The notes under the pieces were generated by a model that was not told the DNA's origin, did no database searches, and worked only from the letters and a program-made list of their open reading frames with translations. A stretch of DNA of 64,000 nucleotides from contig CANCYO010000006.1 in the NCBI GenBank assembly GCA_947382415.1, positions 1 through 64,000 on the forward strand, written 5' to 3'. Made by a program: the position numbers and the translations under genes. This DNA comes from an uncultured Lachnospiraceae bacterium (GTDB lineage: Bacteria > Bacillota > Clostridia > Lachnospirales > Lachnospiraceae). Shown here piece by piece: positions 25,276-33,089 of the stretch; the stretch's first letter is position 1; every line of letters begins with the position of its first letter.

Positions 25276-26301
25276 CTATGCTTTTAACAGGCCGTATACC
25301 TTTCCTGCTATTGCCGTCAACGCCAGCTGATGCTGGACTGCTCCGTTATCATATGCAACCTTGGGCATTCCATAGACCACGCATGTGGCCTCGTTCTGCC
25401 CGATAGTCTGTGCTCCGGCCTTGCGCATCTCCAGAAGGCCCCTGGCTCCGTCTGCTCCCATCCCCGTCAGAATGACGCCGATGGCCTTATTTCCCGCAGC
25501 TTTTGCCACCGAATCAAACAGTACATCCACGGAAGGACAATGTCCGCTCACCTTCTCCACGCCGGCACACTCCACCTGATAGCCGTCCCCGACCTTGACC
25601 ACCCGCATCTGCCGGTCTCCGGGAGCCAAAAGGATCTGCCCCGGCAGAACCTTGTCGCCGGTCTGGGCTTCCTTGCAGGCCACCGCGCACTGATTGTTAA
25701 GTCTGTCGGCATACATCTTGGTAAATCCGGGCGGCATATGCTGCACAATAACCACCCCCGGAATATCCCGCTTAAACTGCTTCACCACCTCGAAAATCGC
25801 CTCGGTTCCACCTGTAGAAGCCCCGATGGCGATGATCCGTCCGTCCTGTTTTCCCAAGGCGCCGGCCATGGAGTTGACCTCCACGCGCTTGAGGCTTCCC
25901 AGCTTTGCCGTAGAGGCGATCTTCACTTTCGTCACCAGCTCCTGCTTCATGAAATTCCCAAGCTGCACCCGGTCCATATTTGAGGGCTTGTTCACAAAAT
26001 CCACCGCCCCCGCCTCCAGGGCGTCGAACACCGATGCGTCCAGCGAACTGATCATCACCACGGGAATGGGATACTGAGGCATCAGTTTTCTCAAAAATTC
26101 AATGCCGTTCATCCGCGGCATCTCCACATCCAAGGTCATCACATCCGGCTTATACTTGATGATCGCATCCCGCGCCTGATACGGGTCCGAAGCCTGAGCC
26201 ACCACTTCGATATTGGGGTCCGACTCCAGGCTCTGTACCAGCATATTGCGAAACATAAGGGAATCATCCACAACAAGCACTCTGATTGGCCTCATATTCA
26301 T
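25276..26301 (-). CDS. cheB: Chemotaxis protein-glutamate methylesterase CheB
   Basis: The 341-residue protein has a receiver domain (1-120, Asp58 in VMTLDVEMPRMNGIEFL), a short linker and the methylesterase domain (150-340). The catalytic triad is recognisable: Ser in IIAIGASTGGTEAIF, His in VVIVQHMPPGFTKMYADRLN and Asp in VILTGMGADGARGLLEM. It demethylates or deamidates receptors for adaptation. It overlaps cheR by four bases (ATGA), indicating translational coupling. Confidence 0.97.
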   Translation of the reverse strand: MNMRPIRVLVVDDSLMFRNMLVQSLESDPNIEVVAQASDPYQARDAIIKYKPDVMTLDVEMPRMNGIEFLRKLMPQYPIPVVMISSLDASVFDALEAGAVDFVNKPSNMDRVQLGNFMKQELVTKVKIASTAKLGSLKRVEVNSMAGALGKQDGRIIAIGASTGGTEAIFEVVKQFKRDIPGVVIVQHMPPGFTKMYADRLNNQCAVACKEAQTGDKVLPGQILLAPGDRQMRVVKVGDGYQVECAGVEKVSGHCPSVDVLFDSVAKAAGNKAIGVILTGMGADGARGLLEMRKAGAQTIGQNEATCVVYGMPKVAYDNGAVQHQLALTAIAGKVYGLLKA

Positions 26302-27110
26302 CTCACCTGCTTTCTATAGATTGATGGCTGCACATAATCAAAATGGATCCGGTTACGGTTGAGCCCCTCCGTCGTCCCGATAAACAGATAGCCCCCCGGC
26401 TCCATAAAGTCATAGACCTTCTGTAACAGATTATACTTGGTATCATCCTCAAAGTAAATCATAACATTGCGCAAAAAGACTACATGAAATTTTTTCCTGA
26501 AGGGAAAAGGATTCATCAGGTTGAACTGTCTGTAGATCACTTCATTTCTCAGCTCTTCCGTGGCCTGATACTGTTCCGCACTGATCGCCTTGAAATAGTG
26601 CCGTTTCCACTTCTCAGGCAGGGGGTCGATCTGCTCCTTCAGATAGACGCCCTTAGACGCATGCTGCAACACTCTGGTGGAAATATCCGTGGCCAGAACC
26701 TTGGTGTCCCAGGACTTGTGCTCCAGTCCGAAAAAATCCATGAGCAGCATAGCCAGCGTATAGGGCTCCTCCCCCGTTGAGGACGCTGCGGACCAGATCC
26801 GCAGATCTTTCCTTGCCGCCTCAGTCGTCCGAAGCCAGGGCAGTACCTCATGCTGCATAAAATCAAAATGTTCGCTCTCCCGCATAAAGTATGTGTGATT
26901 CGTGGTCAGCACATTGATCAGGTTCTTGGCTTCCTCGCCCTCCGGATGCTCCTCCACCTTGGCCATGTAATCGCTGTAACCGGAATATCCGTTTCTCACC
27001 AGATAGTTTTCCAGCCTTCCCACGATCAGGGTCTTCTTCTGACTCAGATCAATACCGTAATTCTTCTTAACATATTGGACAATACGATTAAATTCACTAT
27101 CCGTTATCAT
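26298..27110 (-). CDS. cheR: Chemotaxis protein methyltransferase CheR
   Basis: The 270-residue enzyme transfers methyl groups from SAM to receptor glutamates. The N-terminal helical domain (RIVQYVKKNYGIDLSQKKTL, TNHTYFMRESEHFDF) is followed by the SAM-binding fold (LRIWSAASSTGEEPYTLAML, VLATDISTRVLQHA, VVFLRNVMIYFEDDTKYNL). Together with cheB it provides classical adaptation. CheC/CheD, common in Bacillota, are absent from this operon. Confidence 0.97.
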   Translation of the reverse strand: MITDSEFNRIVQYVKKNYGIDLSQKKTLIVGRLENYLVRNGYSGYSDYMAKVEEHPEGEEAKNLINVLTTNHTYFMRESEHFDFMQHEVLPWLRTTEAARKDLRIWSAASSTGEEPYTLAMLLMDFFGLEHKSWDTKVLATDISTRVLQHASKGVYLKEQIDPLPEKWKRHYFKAISAEQYQATEELRNEVIYRQFNLMNPFPFRKKFHVVFLRNVMIYFEDDTKYNLLQKVYDFMEPGGYLFIGTTEGLNRNRIHFDYVQPSIYRKQVR

Positions 27111-27131
27111 ATCGTGCCTCCTGCAGTTGTC

Positions 27132-28244
27132 TTACATTCTGTCCTTTCTCATCTGCTTTTGAATTTTATGAAATACATCCACCATTTCCGGATCATAGAC
27201 AGTTCCGCTTCCCTCGTCCAACGTCTGTGCCACCGCGTCCGCAGAGAGTGCCTCCCTGCCGTCCGTTCCTGCGCTCAGTCTGTCATAATCTCTGACCAGC
27301 GCGGCAATCCGCGCTTCAAGAGGAATCGCTTTGCCCTTTGCCGCCGGATATCCGGTTCCGTCCCACTGCGCACAATGATATTCTGCAATATTGATGGCCA
27401 TTGTCAGCAGACAGCCATTTTGATGTTCAATACCCATTTCCTGCAGAATCCGTGCGCCTTCCCGGGAACACTGCTCCTTATATGGCGCGGCCCGCTCCCG
27501 AAAGTCCTCATGTCGGGAACCGAACTGAACGGGAACCGCCAGACTGCCGATATCATAAAGCTTCGCCGCCGTCTCGATCCCCTCTATAAACTCGTCGGAG
27601 ATCTCATCTCCGTATTCCGGCAGAAACTGAAGCGCCTGTGCAAACATCCTGCAGTTGTATCCCACATTTTCAAGATGCCTCTCCATTCCGGCATCCCGCC
27701 TCCCCAGAATACCCGCCAAAGCCCGCAGGATATTGATCTGACCCTGCTCCAGCTCCTTTTTCTGCTCCTCCACCATAGCATGCATCATCCGGTTGTAATC
27801 CGCCATATTCTGCCGCATATGATAGCCGCTGAGCTGATTGCGCACCCGCATGATGACCTCCACCGCCTCAAACGGCTTCGGTATGTAATCCACGGCGCCT
27901 GCCTGAAATGCCCGCTCTTTTTCCTCACCGCTGTTTAAAACCGTGATGAAGACAAAAGGGATATCTCTGGTCTTGGGATTGTTTTTGAGCATCCTGCAAA
28001 ACTCCAGACCGTCGATCTCAGGCATGGACAGGTCGGACAGGATCAGCGAAGGTTTCGTCTTTCTGATCAGTTCCAGCGCATCCCGCACATTCAGGGCACA
28101 CAGAGTTTCATATCCCTCCTCGGAGAGCATATTGTCCAGAATCTCCACATTCATATCAATGTCGTCCACAATCAGAATTTTGGGCTTCTCTTTATATAAA
28201 TTTTCGTTATTTGATGTTGAATGATTCGCATATTCGATGTGCAT
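27132..28244 (-). CDS. Response regulator with degenerate HD-GYP domain
   Basis: The 370-residue protein has a receiver domain (residues 22-140, Asp71 in PSLILSDLSMPEIDGLEFCR, Lys in YIPKPFEAVEV), a coiled coil (about 155-185) and an HD-GYP-like region. The metal-binding HD pair is replaced: the family's LHDIGK reads AAKLYDIGSLAVPVQF. Further on, AEYHCAQWDGTGYPAAKGKA keeps only parts of HHExxDGxGYP. The domain is therefore probably not a c-di-GMP phosphodiesterase and may act as a binding or regulatory module. It follows the PAS histidine kinase by 28 bases, its likely partner, and precedes cheR by 21 bases. Confidence 0.88.
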   Translation of the reverse strand: MHIEYANHSTSNNENLYKEKPKILIVDDIDMNVEILDNMLSEEGYETLCALNVRDALELIRKTKPSLILSDLSMPEIDGLEFCRMLKNNPKTRDIPFVFITVLNSGEEKERAFQAGAVDYIPKPFEAVEVIMRVRNQLSGYHMRQNMADYNRMMHAMVEEQKKELEQGQINILRALAGILGRRDAGMERHLENVGYNCRMFAQALQFLPEYGDEISDEFIEGIETAAKLYDIGSLAVPVQFGSRHEDFRERAAPYKEQCSREGARILQEMGIEHQNGCLLTMAINIAEYHCAQWDGTGYPAAKGKAIPLEARIAALVRDYDRLSAGTDGREALSADAVAQTLDEGSGTVYDPEMVDVFHKIQKQMRKDRM

Positions 28245-28272
28245 ACTCTGCCCCCATCCCGCAGTTTTCCCG

Positions 28273-29709
28273 TCACAGTTCCCCGAGCCGTTCCGAGAGT
28301 GCTGTTTTCAGATTATCGTACATGGCCATACTCTTGTCGTGATTGCACTTTCTAATTGCCATCTCCATGCGCAGCACCTGTTTCTTGATGTCGTCGTCGC
28401 CTCTCTCCACCAGCGCCTTCACCGTGGAGGCCAGCATCTCCGCCTTATCCCAGGCTCCCATCTCTATGGACAGCACCAGCTTATCCATGCGCTTCTTCAA
28501 TTCCTTCCGGTTCTCCTGCTCTCCAAACTGCAAAATTCCGGTCTCTTCCTCTGTGTTCTCTCTATTTGTATACTCGGACCAGTCTACATATACCTCGTTT
28601 TGAGTATCATCCGCCTGCTGCGTCGTCCGAAGCTTCACGGAAAAGGAAAACGTACTGCCCTTTCCCTTCTCGCTCTCCAGATGAACGTCGCCGTGCATCA
28701 GTTCCACCAGTTGTTTGGTGATCGCAAGCCCAAGGCCCGTTCCTCCAAAACGTCTGGTGATGGACGCATCCACCTGGGTGAAACTCTGAAAGAGCTTATC
28801 CTGATCCTGAGGCGAGATACCGATGCCGCTGTCTTTCACCATGAAAAACAACTCTACCTGATCCCCTGTCTGCATGGTCTTGCCTGCCACCACGCTGATG
28901 GAACCGGCCATGGTAAACTTCACGGCATTGGAGAGAAGATTGTTCAGGATCTGAACCAGCCGCAGTTCATCCCCGATCAGAAACTGAGGGATCCTCTCGT
29001 CTATGTCCACGCTCAGACGCAGTTCCTTCTTGTGGATCTCCGCGGTGTGAGTGGCGATCACCCGATCCATCATCTGATAAAAGTCAAATTCCTTCTCCTC
29101 GATGGTAAACTTGCCCGTCTCCAGCTTGGAAAAGTCCAGAATATTATTGATGATGGCCGACATATTGTCACAGCAGTACAGAATGATATCCAGCGTCCTG
29201 CGCTGTCCCGGATCCTGCACCTCGTTCAGAAGTGTGGCGACATGTCCCTTAATGCCGTTCACCGGTGTCCGCAGTTCATGGGTGACATTGGCGGTAAACT
29301 CATTTCTTCTCCTGAGATTCTCCTGTCCTTCCTCCCGAAGCTCCCGCATCCGCAGATTCATGTCCCTGAGCGCCGTGACGTCCTCGGCAAGAAGCACATA
29401 AACATCCGTCCGGGCGGTGGGAAGAACGCGGGCATCCGCAAGGAAACAGGAACTGTTCTTCCGATACATGGCAAGATCTCCCCCACCTTCGATCCTGCTT
29501 CTGTCGAAAGCCGGAGCAGACTCTCCCGTCCCGGGAAAAATCTGCCGGAAAATCTGCGTCATGTTGCATTCTGTCAATTCGTCCCTCTCGTATTCCAGTT
29601 TCTCCACAGCCGCCTGATTGCCAAAGAGAATCCTGCCTCTCTCATCAAAAACCAGAACAAGCTCTGTAAGTCCGTCCACGATCTGGGAATCTAACCATTC
29701 CAGCTCCAT
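28273..29709 (-). CDS. PAS-domain sensor histidine kinase
   Basis: The 478-residue protein is soluble. A PAS domain spans 1-118 (VFDERGRILFGNQAAVEKLE), then a coiled coil and HisKA with His144 in NEFTANVTHELRTPVNGIKG. HATPase_c follows with N box ELRLVQILNNLLSNAVKFTM, G1 KDSGIGIS, F box and G2 FGGTGLGLAI. A helical extension of about 105 residues (370-478) follows the kinase core. Lack of TM segments suggests sensing of a cytosolic cue. First gene of the operon, with its own promoter. ATG 29709 follows GGAGGGAGTT; GTG 29724 is a weaker alternative. Confidence 0.94.
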   Translation of the reverse strand: MELEWLDSQIVDGLTELVLVFDERGRILFGNQAAVEKLEYERDELTECNMTQIFRQIFPGTGESAPAFDRSRIEGGGDLAMYRKNSSCFLADARVLPTARTDVYVLLAEDVTALRDMNLRMRELREEGQENLRRRNEFTANVTHELRTPVNGIKGHVATLLNEVQDPGQRRTLDIILYCCDNMSAIINNILDFSKLETGKFTIEEKEFDFYQMMDRVIATHTAEIHKKELRLSVDIDERIPQFLIGDELRLVQILNNLLSNAVKFTMAGSISVVAGKTMQTGDQVELFFMVKDSGIGISPQDQDKLFQSFTQVDASITRRFGGTGLGLAITKQLVELMHGDVHLESEKGKGSTFSFSVKLRTTQQADDTQNEVYVDWSEYTNRENTEEETGILQFGEQENRKELKKRMDKLVLSIEMGAWDKAEMLASTVKALVERGDDDIKKQVLRMEMAIRKCNHDKSMAMYDNLKTALSERLGEL

Positions 29710-29735
29710 AACTCCCTCCTGCACCTACTTATACA

Positions 29736-29764
29736 ATTTTATTATTTATTCCCCCATTTTTCAA
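29736..29764 (-). promoter_or_regulatory. Promoter of the histidine kinase-che operon
   Basis: Minus-strand TTGAAA (29759-29764), a 17-base spacer and TAAAAT (29736-29741), about 27 bases before the kinase ATG. This resembles a sigma-A site rather than the sigma-28 type often used for motility genes. Confidence 0.6.
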
Positions 29765-29823
29765 GCTTTTTTTAAAATAACAGACTATTTGGAATATTTA
29801 CCCTGATTTTGAGAACTCCTCTG

Positions 29824-29852
29824 TTGTTTTTACTCCGCATATATGCTATAAT
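29824..29852 (+). promoter_or_regulatory. Promoter of the 36-aa peptide gene
   Basis: TTGTTT (29824-29829), exactly 17 bases of spacer, then extended -10 TGCTATAAT (TATAAT at 29847-29852). It lies about 54 bases before the peptide ATG and diverges from the che operon promoter. Confidence 0.75.
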
Positions 29853-29905
29853 TTCAGCAGATAAGCGCATAAATAATACGCAAAACAACAAAGGAGATTC
29901 CCGAT

Positions 29906-30016
29906 ATGTCTATTATTTTAGCTGGTGGTTTATTGATCGTTATCATCGCCGTTATCATCGCGGTAGTCGCTTCCGTTGTCTCCGCTGTTGCGGCCGACCA
30001 GGATGTGGAGGATTAA
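29906..30016 (+). CDS. 36-residue hydrophobic membrane peptide
   Basis: A short frame encoding a single transmembrane helix (SIILAGGLLIVIIAVIIAVV) followed by VASVVSAVAA and an acidic tail DQDVED. The AAGGAG ribosome site (29891-29896) is nine bases from the ATG, and a good extended -10 promoter lies upstream, so translation is plausible. No family is recognised; it resembles small membrane peptides that modulate larger membrane proteins, or type I toxin-like peptides. The antisense isomerase gene ends 15 bases after it. Alternatively the transcript is a regulatory RNA. Confidence 0.6.
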   Translation: MSIILAGGLLIVIIAVIIAVVASVVSAVAADQDVED

Positions 30017-30030
30017 ACGCTCCGATCTCT

Positions 30031-31515
30031 TCAGGCGAAAGGGTTTTCCGTGGGATACATCATTCCCCTGGGCTGATTGAAATTCAAATCTTCCACGGGA
30101 ACGCCCACATACTTAAACACTTCATACAGGGCCTTGCCAAAATGTCCGAATGCCACCGCACCGTGGTGAGGATAATTTTTCTCGATCAGCACATGGCGGT
30201 AAAACCGTCCCATCTCCGGGATCGCAAACACGCCGATGCTGCCGAAGGACTCCGTCGCCACGGGAAGCACCTCGCCTTGGGCGATATAGGCGCGCAGCTT
30301 ATTGTCCGCGGTAGACTGTAAACGGTAGAAGGTGATGTCGCCCGGAGCGATATCGCCCTCCAATGTGCCCTGAGTCACTTCTTCCGGCAGAGTTCTCGCC
30401 ATGATCATCTGATATTTCATATTGCAGAAGGACAGCTTCCTGGAACAGGTATTTCCGCAGTGGAAGCCCATAAAGGTATCCTGATGCGTGTAGTCAAATT
30501 TCCCCTTGATGGACTCCTCATACATATCGTCGGGCACGGAATTGTTGATGTCAAGCAGCGTCACCGCATCCTGGCTCACACATGCGCCGATAAACTCGCT
30601 GAGGCACCCGTAGATATCCACCTCGCAGGACACGGGGATGCCCATGCCGGTGAGACGGCTGTTCACAAAACAGGGTACGAAGCCGAACTGCGTCTGGAAA
30701 GCGGGCCAGCACTTGCCTGCGATGGCCACATATTTGCGGTAACCTCTGTGTTCCTCTATCCAGTCCAAAAGCGTCAGCTCATACTGGGCAAGTTTGGGCA
30801 GTATCTGAGGCTTGAGATTGCCCTGCCCCAGCTCTTCCTCCATCTCTTTTACCTTCGCGGGAATTCTCTCGTCCCCCTCATGTCTGTTAAAGGCTTCAAA
30901 CAGATCCAGCTCCGAATTCTCCTCGATCTCCACACCCAGATTGTAGAGCTGCTTGATGGGCGCGTTGCAGGCCAGGAAATTCAAAGGTCTGGGGCCGAAG
31001 GATATAATCTTAAGCCCGGCAAGACCGATGATGGCTCTGGCAATGGGCAGGAATTCATGGAGCATATCCGCGCACTCGGCCGCAGTTCCCACAGGATATT
31101 CGGGAATGTATGCCTTCACATTGCGCAGCTTGAGATTATAGCTGGCATTGAGCATACCGCAGTAGGCGTCTCCTCTGCCTCCCACCAGATCTTTGCGGCT
31201 CTCCTCCGCCGCGGCGATAAACATCACCGGACCGTCAAAATGTTTTGCAAGCAGCGTCTCCGATATCTCGGGGCCAAAATTGCCCAGATATACGCACAGG
31301 GCATTGCAGCCGGCGTTTTTGATATCCTCAAGCGCCTGCACCATATGTATCTCGCTCTCCACGATACACACAGGACATTCGTAGACTTCCCCGCTGCCGT
31401 ACTTCTCCGTGTAGGCCGCCATCAGCGCTTTGCGGCGGTTCACGGAAAGGCTCTCGGGGAAACAGTCGCGGCTCACAGCCACAACGCCGACCTTGACTTG
31501 GGGTAAATTGTTCAT
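30031..31515 (-). CDS. L-fucose/L-arabinose isomerase family protein
   Basis: The 494-residue cytosolic sugar isomerase-like protein has an N-terminal Rossmann-like half (VKVGVVAVSRDCFPESLSVN, YLGNFGPEISETLLAKHFDG) and a C-terminal FucI/AraA-type half with acidic candidates in SCEVDIYGCLSEFIGACVSQ and TLLDINNSVPDD, and a His in YPHHGAVAFGHFGKAL. Family enzymes convert aldoses to ketoses using Mn2+. The substrate is not readable (L-fucose, D-arabinose, L-arabinose or related). It follows a xylulokinase-type kinase by 42 bp, so isomerisation then phosphorylation of a pentose or deoxyhexose is likely. No transporter or aldolase is adjacent. Confidence 0.85.
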   Translation of the reverse strand: MNNLPQVKVGVVAVSRDCFPESLSVNRRKALMAAYTEKYGSGEVYECPVCIVESEIHMVQALEDIKNAGCNALCVYLGNFGPEISETLLAKHFDGPVMFIAAAEESRKDLVGGRGDAYCGMLNASYNLKLRNVKAYIPEYPVGTAAECADMLHEFLPIARAIIGLAGLKIISFGPRPLNFLACNAPIKQLYNLGVEIEENSELDLFEAFNRHEGDERIPAKVKEMEEELGQGNLKPQILPKLAQYELTLLDWIEEHRGYRKYVAIAGKCWPAFQTQFGFVPCFVNSRLTGMGIPVSCEVDIYGCLSEFIGACVSQDAVTLLDINNSVPDDMYEESIKGKFDYTHQDTFMGFHCGNTCSRKLSFCNMKYQMIMARTLPEEVTQGTLEGDIAPGDITFYRLQSTADNKLRAYIAQGEVLPVATESFGSIGVFAIPEMGRFYRHVLIEKNYPHHGAVAFGHFGKALYEVFKYVGVPVEDLNFNQPRGMMYPTENPFA

Positions 31516-31557
31516 AATGCATTCCTCCTATATAATATATTTTTAGCTTTACAGCAT

Positions 31558-33030
31558 TTACAGCAATTCAAATACCTTTTTGCACACGGGATAGATCTCC
31601 CTGAACTTCCGGTAACACGCATCATACTTCTCAACCAGAGCAGGCTCGGGCTCTATCGTCTGGGCTACTCTTACCACCGCTTGGGCCGCCGCCTCCACAG
31701 AAGGGTATTCCCCGCAGGCCACCGCCGCCAGCATGGCTCCGCCCAGAGCCGGCCCCTCCTCGTTCTCCAGCACATCCACTTTCAGGTTCATGATATTGGC
31801 GATCATCTTCTTCCAGAGCGGGCTCTTGGCGCCGCCGCCGCAGATCTTGGTACGCTCGGGACTGATGCCCAGAGATCTGGCGACCTCCAGGGAATCCCGC
31901 AGGGCGAAGGCCACTCCCTCCAGCACGGCCTGAGTCATGTCAGATCTTGTACTGTCCATGCTCATCCCGATAAACACGCCCCTGGCTTTGGGGTCATTGT
32001 GGGGCGAGCGCTCTCCCATCAGATACGGCAGAAAATACACCTTGTTCTCCCCCAGACGTTCCTCTGTGATCTCCTGCTGCTCGACGCCGTAATCATCCGT
32101 GTGCAGGATCTCCTCCATCCACCATTTGTTGCAGGAGGCAGCGCTGAGCATACAGCCCATGAGGTGATAGCTCCCGTCCGCATGGGCAAAGGAGTGCAGC
32201 GCATTGTTTTTATCCACGCCGAATTCTTTGGAAGAGATAAAGATTGTCCCGCTGGTTCCCAGAGAGATATTACAGCTTCCGTCTCCCACCGTACCCGTTC
32301 CCACGGCCGCAGCGGCATTGTCCCCGGCTCCGGCAGCGACCACGCAGTCCCGGGACAACCCAAGCTCTCCGGCCACCTCAGGCAGCACTGTTCCCACTTT
32401 CTCATAACTCTCATAACAGCGGGGAAGCCAGCTCTTTTCCACGCCGCAGATCTCACACATCTCCTCAGACCAGCAGCGGTTCTTCACATCAAACAGCAGC
32501 ATGCCCGAAGCGTCCGACACATCCGTACAGTGGACCCCTGTGAGTCTGTAGGCGATATAATCCTTTGGCAGCATGATCCTGGCGATCCGTGCAAAATTCT
32601 CCGGCTCCCTGTTCTTCACCCAGAGAATCTTGGGCGCCGTGAATCCCGCAAAGGCGATATTGGCCGTACAGGCCGACAGCTTCTCCCTGCCGATGGTCTC
32701 ATTCAGATACTCACACTCTGCGGCGGCTCTCCCGTCATTCCAGAGTATGGCCGGGCGGATCACCTCATCCCGCTCGTCCAGCATCACCAGCCCGTGCATC
32801 TGCCCGCCGAAGCTGATGCCTGCCACCTGCGAACCGTCCTCCTCCCGAAGCAGTTCCCTGATTCCTTCCTTCGTCTGTTCCCACCAGTCGTCAGGATTCT
32901 GCTCCGACCAGCCGGGCTCGGGAAACTCCAGCGGATATGTCCGCGACACAATCTTCCGGATCGCCCCCCCGGAATCCATCAGCAGAAGCTTCACCGCGGA
33001 AGTCCCCAAATCCACTCCAATATATAACAT
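31558..33030 (-). CDS. xylB: FGGY carbohydrate kinase, xylulokinase-type
   Basis: The 490-residue cytosolic kinase phosphorylates a ketopentose such as D-xylulose with ATP. FGGY motifs are present: YIGVDLGTSAVKLLLMDSGG (phosphate 1), VAGISFGGQMHGLVMLDERD typical of xylulokinases, GAGDNAAAAVGTGTVGDG and ICGGGAKSPLWKKMIANIMN. The isomerase downstream suggests a joint sugar pathway. AAGGAAGGAG precedes ATG 33030. Substrate could be L-fuculose or D-ribulose rather than xylulose given the neighbour. Confidence 0.9.
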   Translation of the reverse strand: MLYIGVDLGTSAVKLLLMDSGGAIRKIVSRTYPLEFPEPGWSEQNPDDWWEQTKEGIRELLREEDGSQVAGISFGGQMHGLVMLDERDEVIRPAILWNDGRAAAECEYLNETIGREKLSACTANIAFAGFTAPKILWVKNREPENFARIARIMLPKDYIAYRLTGVHCTDVSDASGMLLFDVKNRCWSEEMCEICGVEKSWLPRCYESYEKVGTVLPEVAGELGLSRDCVVAAGAGDNAAAAVGTGTVGDGSCNISLGTSGTIFISSKEFGVDKNNALHSFAHADGSYHLMGCMLSAASCNKWWMEEILHTDDYGVEQQEITEERLGENKVYFLPYLMGERSPHNDPKARGVFIGMSMDSTRSDMTQAVLEGVAFALRDSLEVARSLGISPERTKICGGGAKSPLWKKMIANIMNLKVDVLENEEGPALGGAMLAAVACGEYPSVEAAAQAVVRVAQTIEPEPALVEKYDACYRKFREIYPVCKKVFELL

Positions 33031-33089
33031 TTTGCTCCTTCCTTTCCGCCGCCTGCGCGGCTGATAACTGTATGTTTACAGGCCAGGCC

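Noticed and set aside
28237..29694. 485-codon plus-strand open frame opposite the histidine kinase
   Set aside because: Mirror of a well-supported kinase gene; no ribosome site and no recognisable domain.
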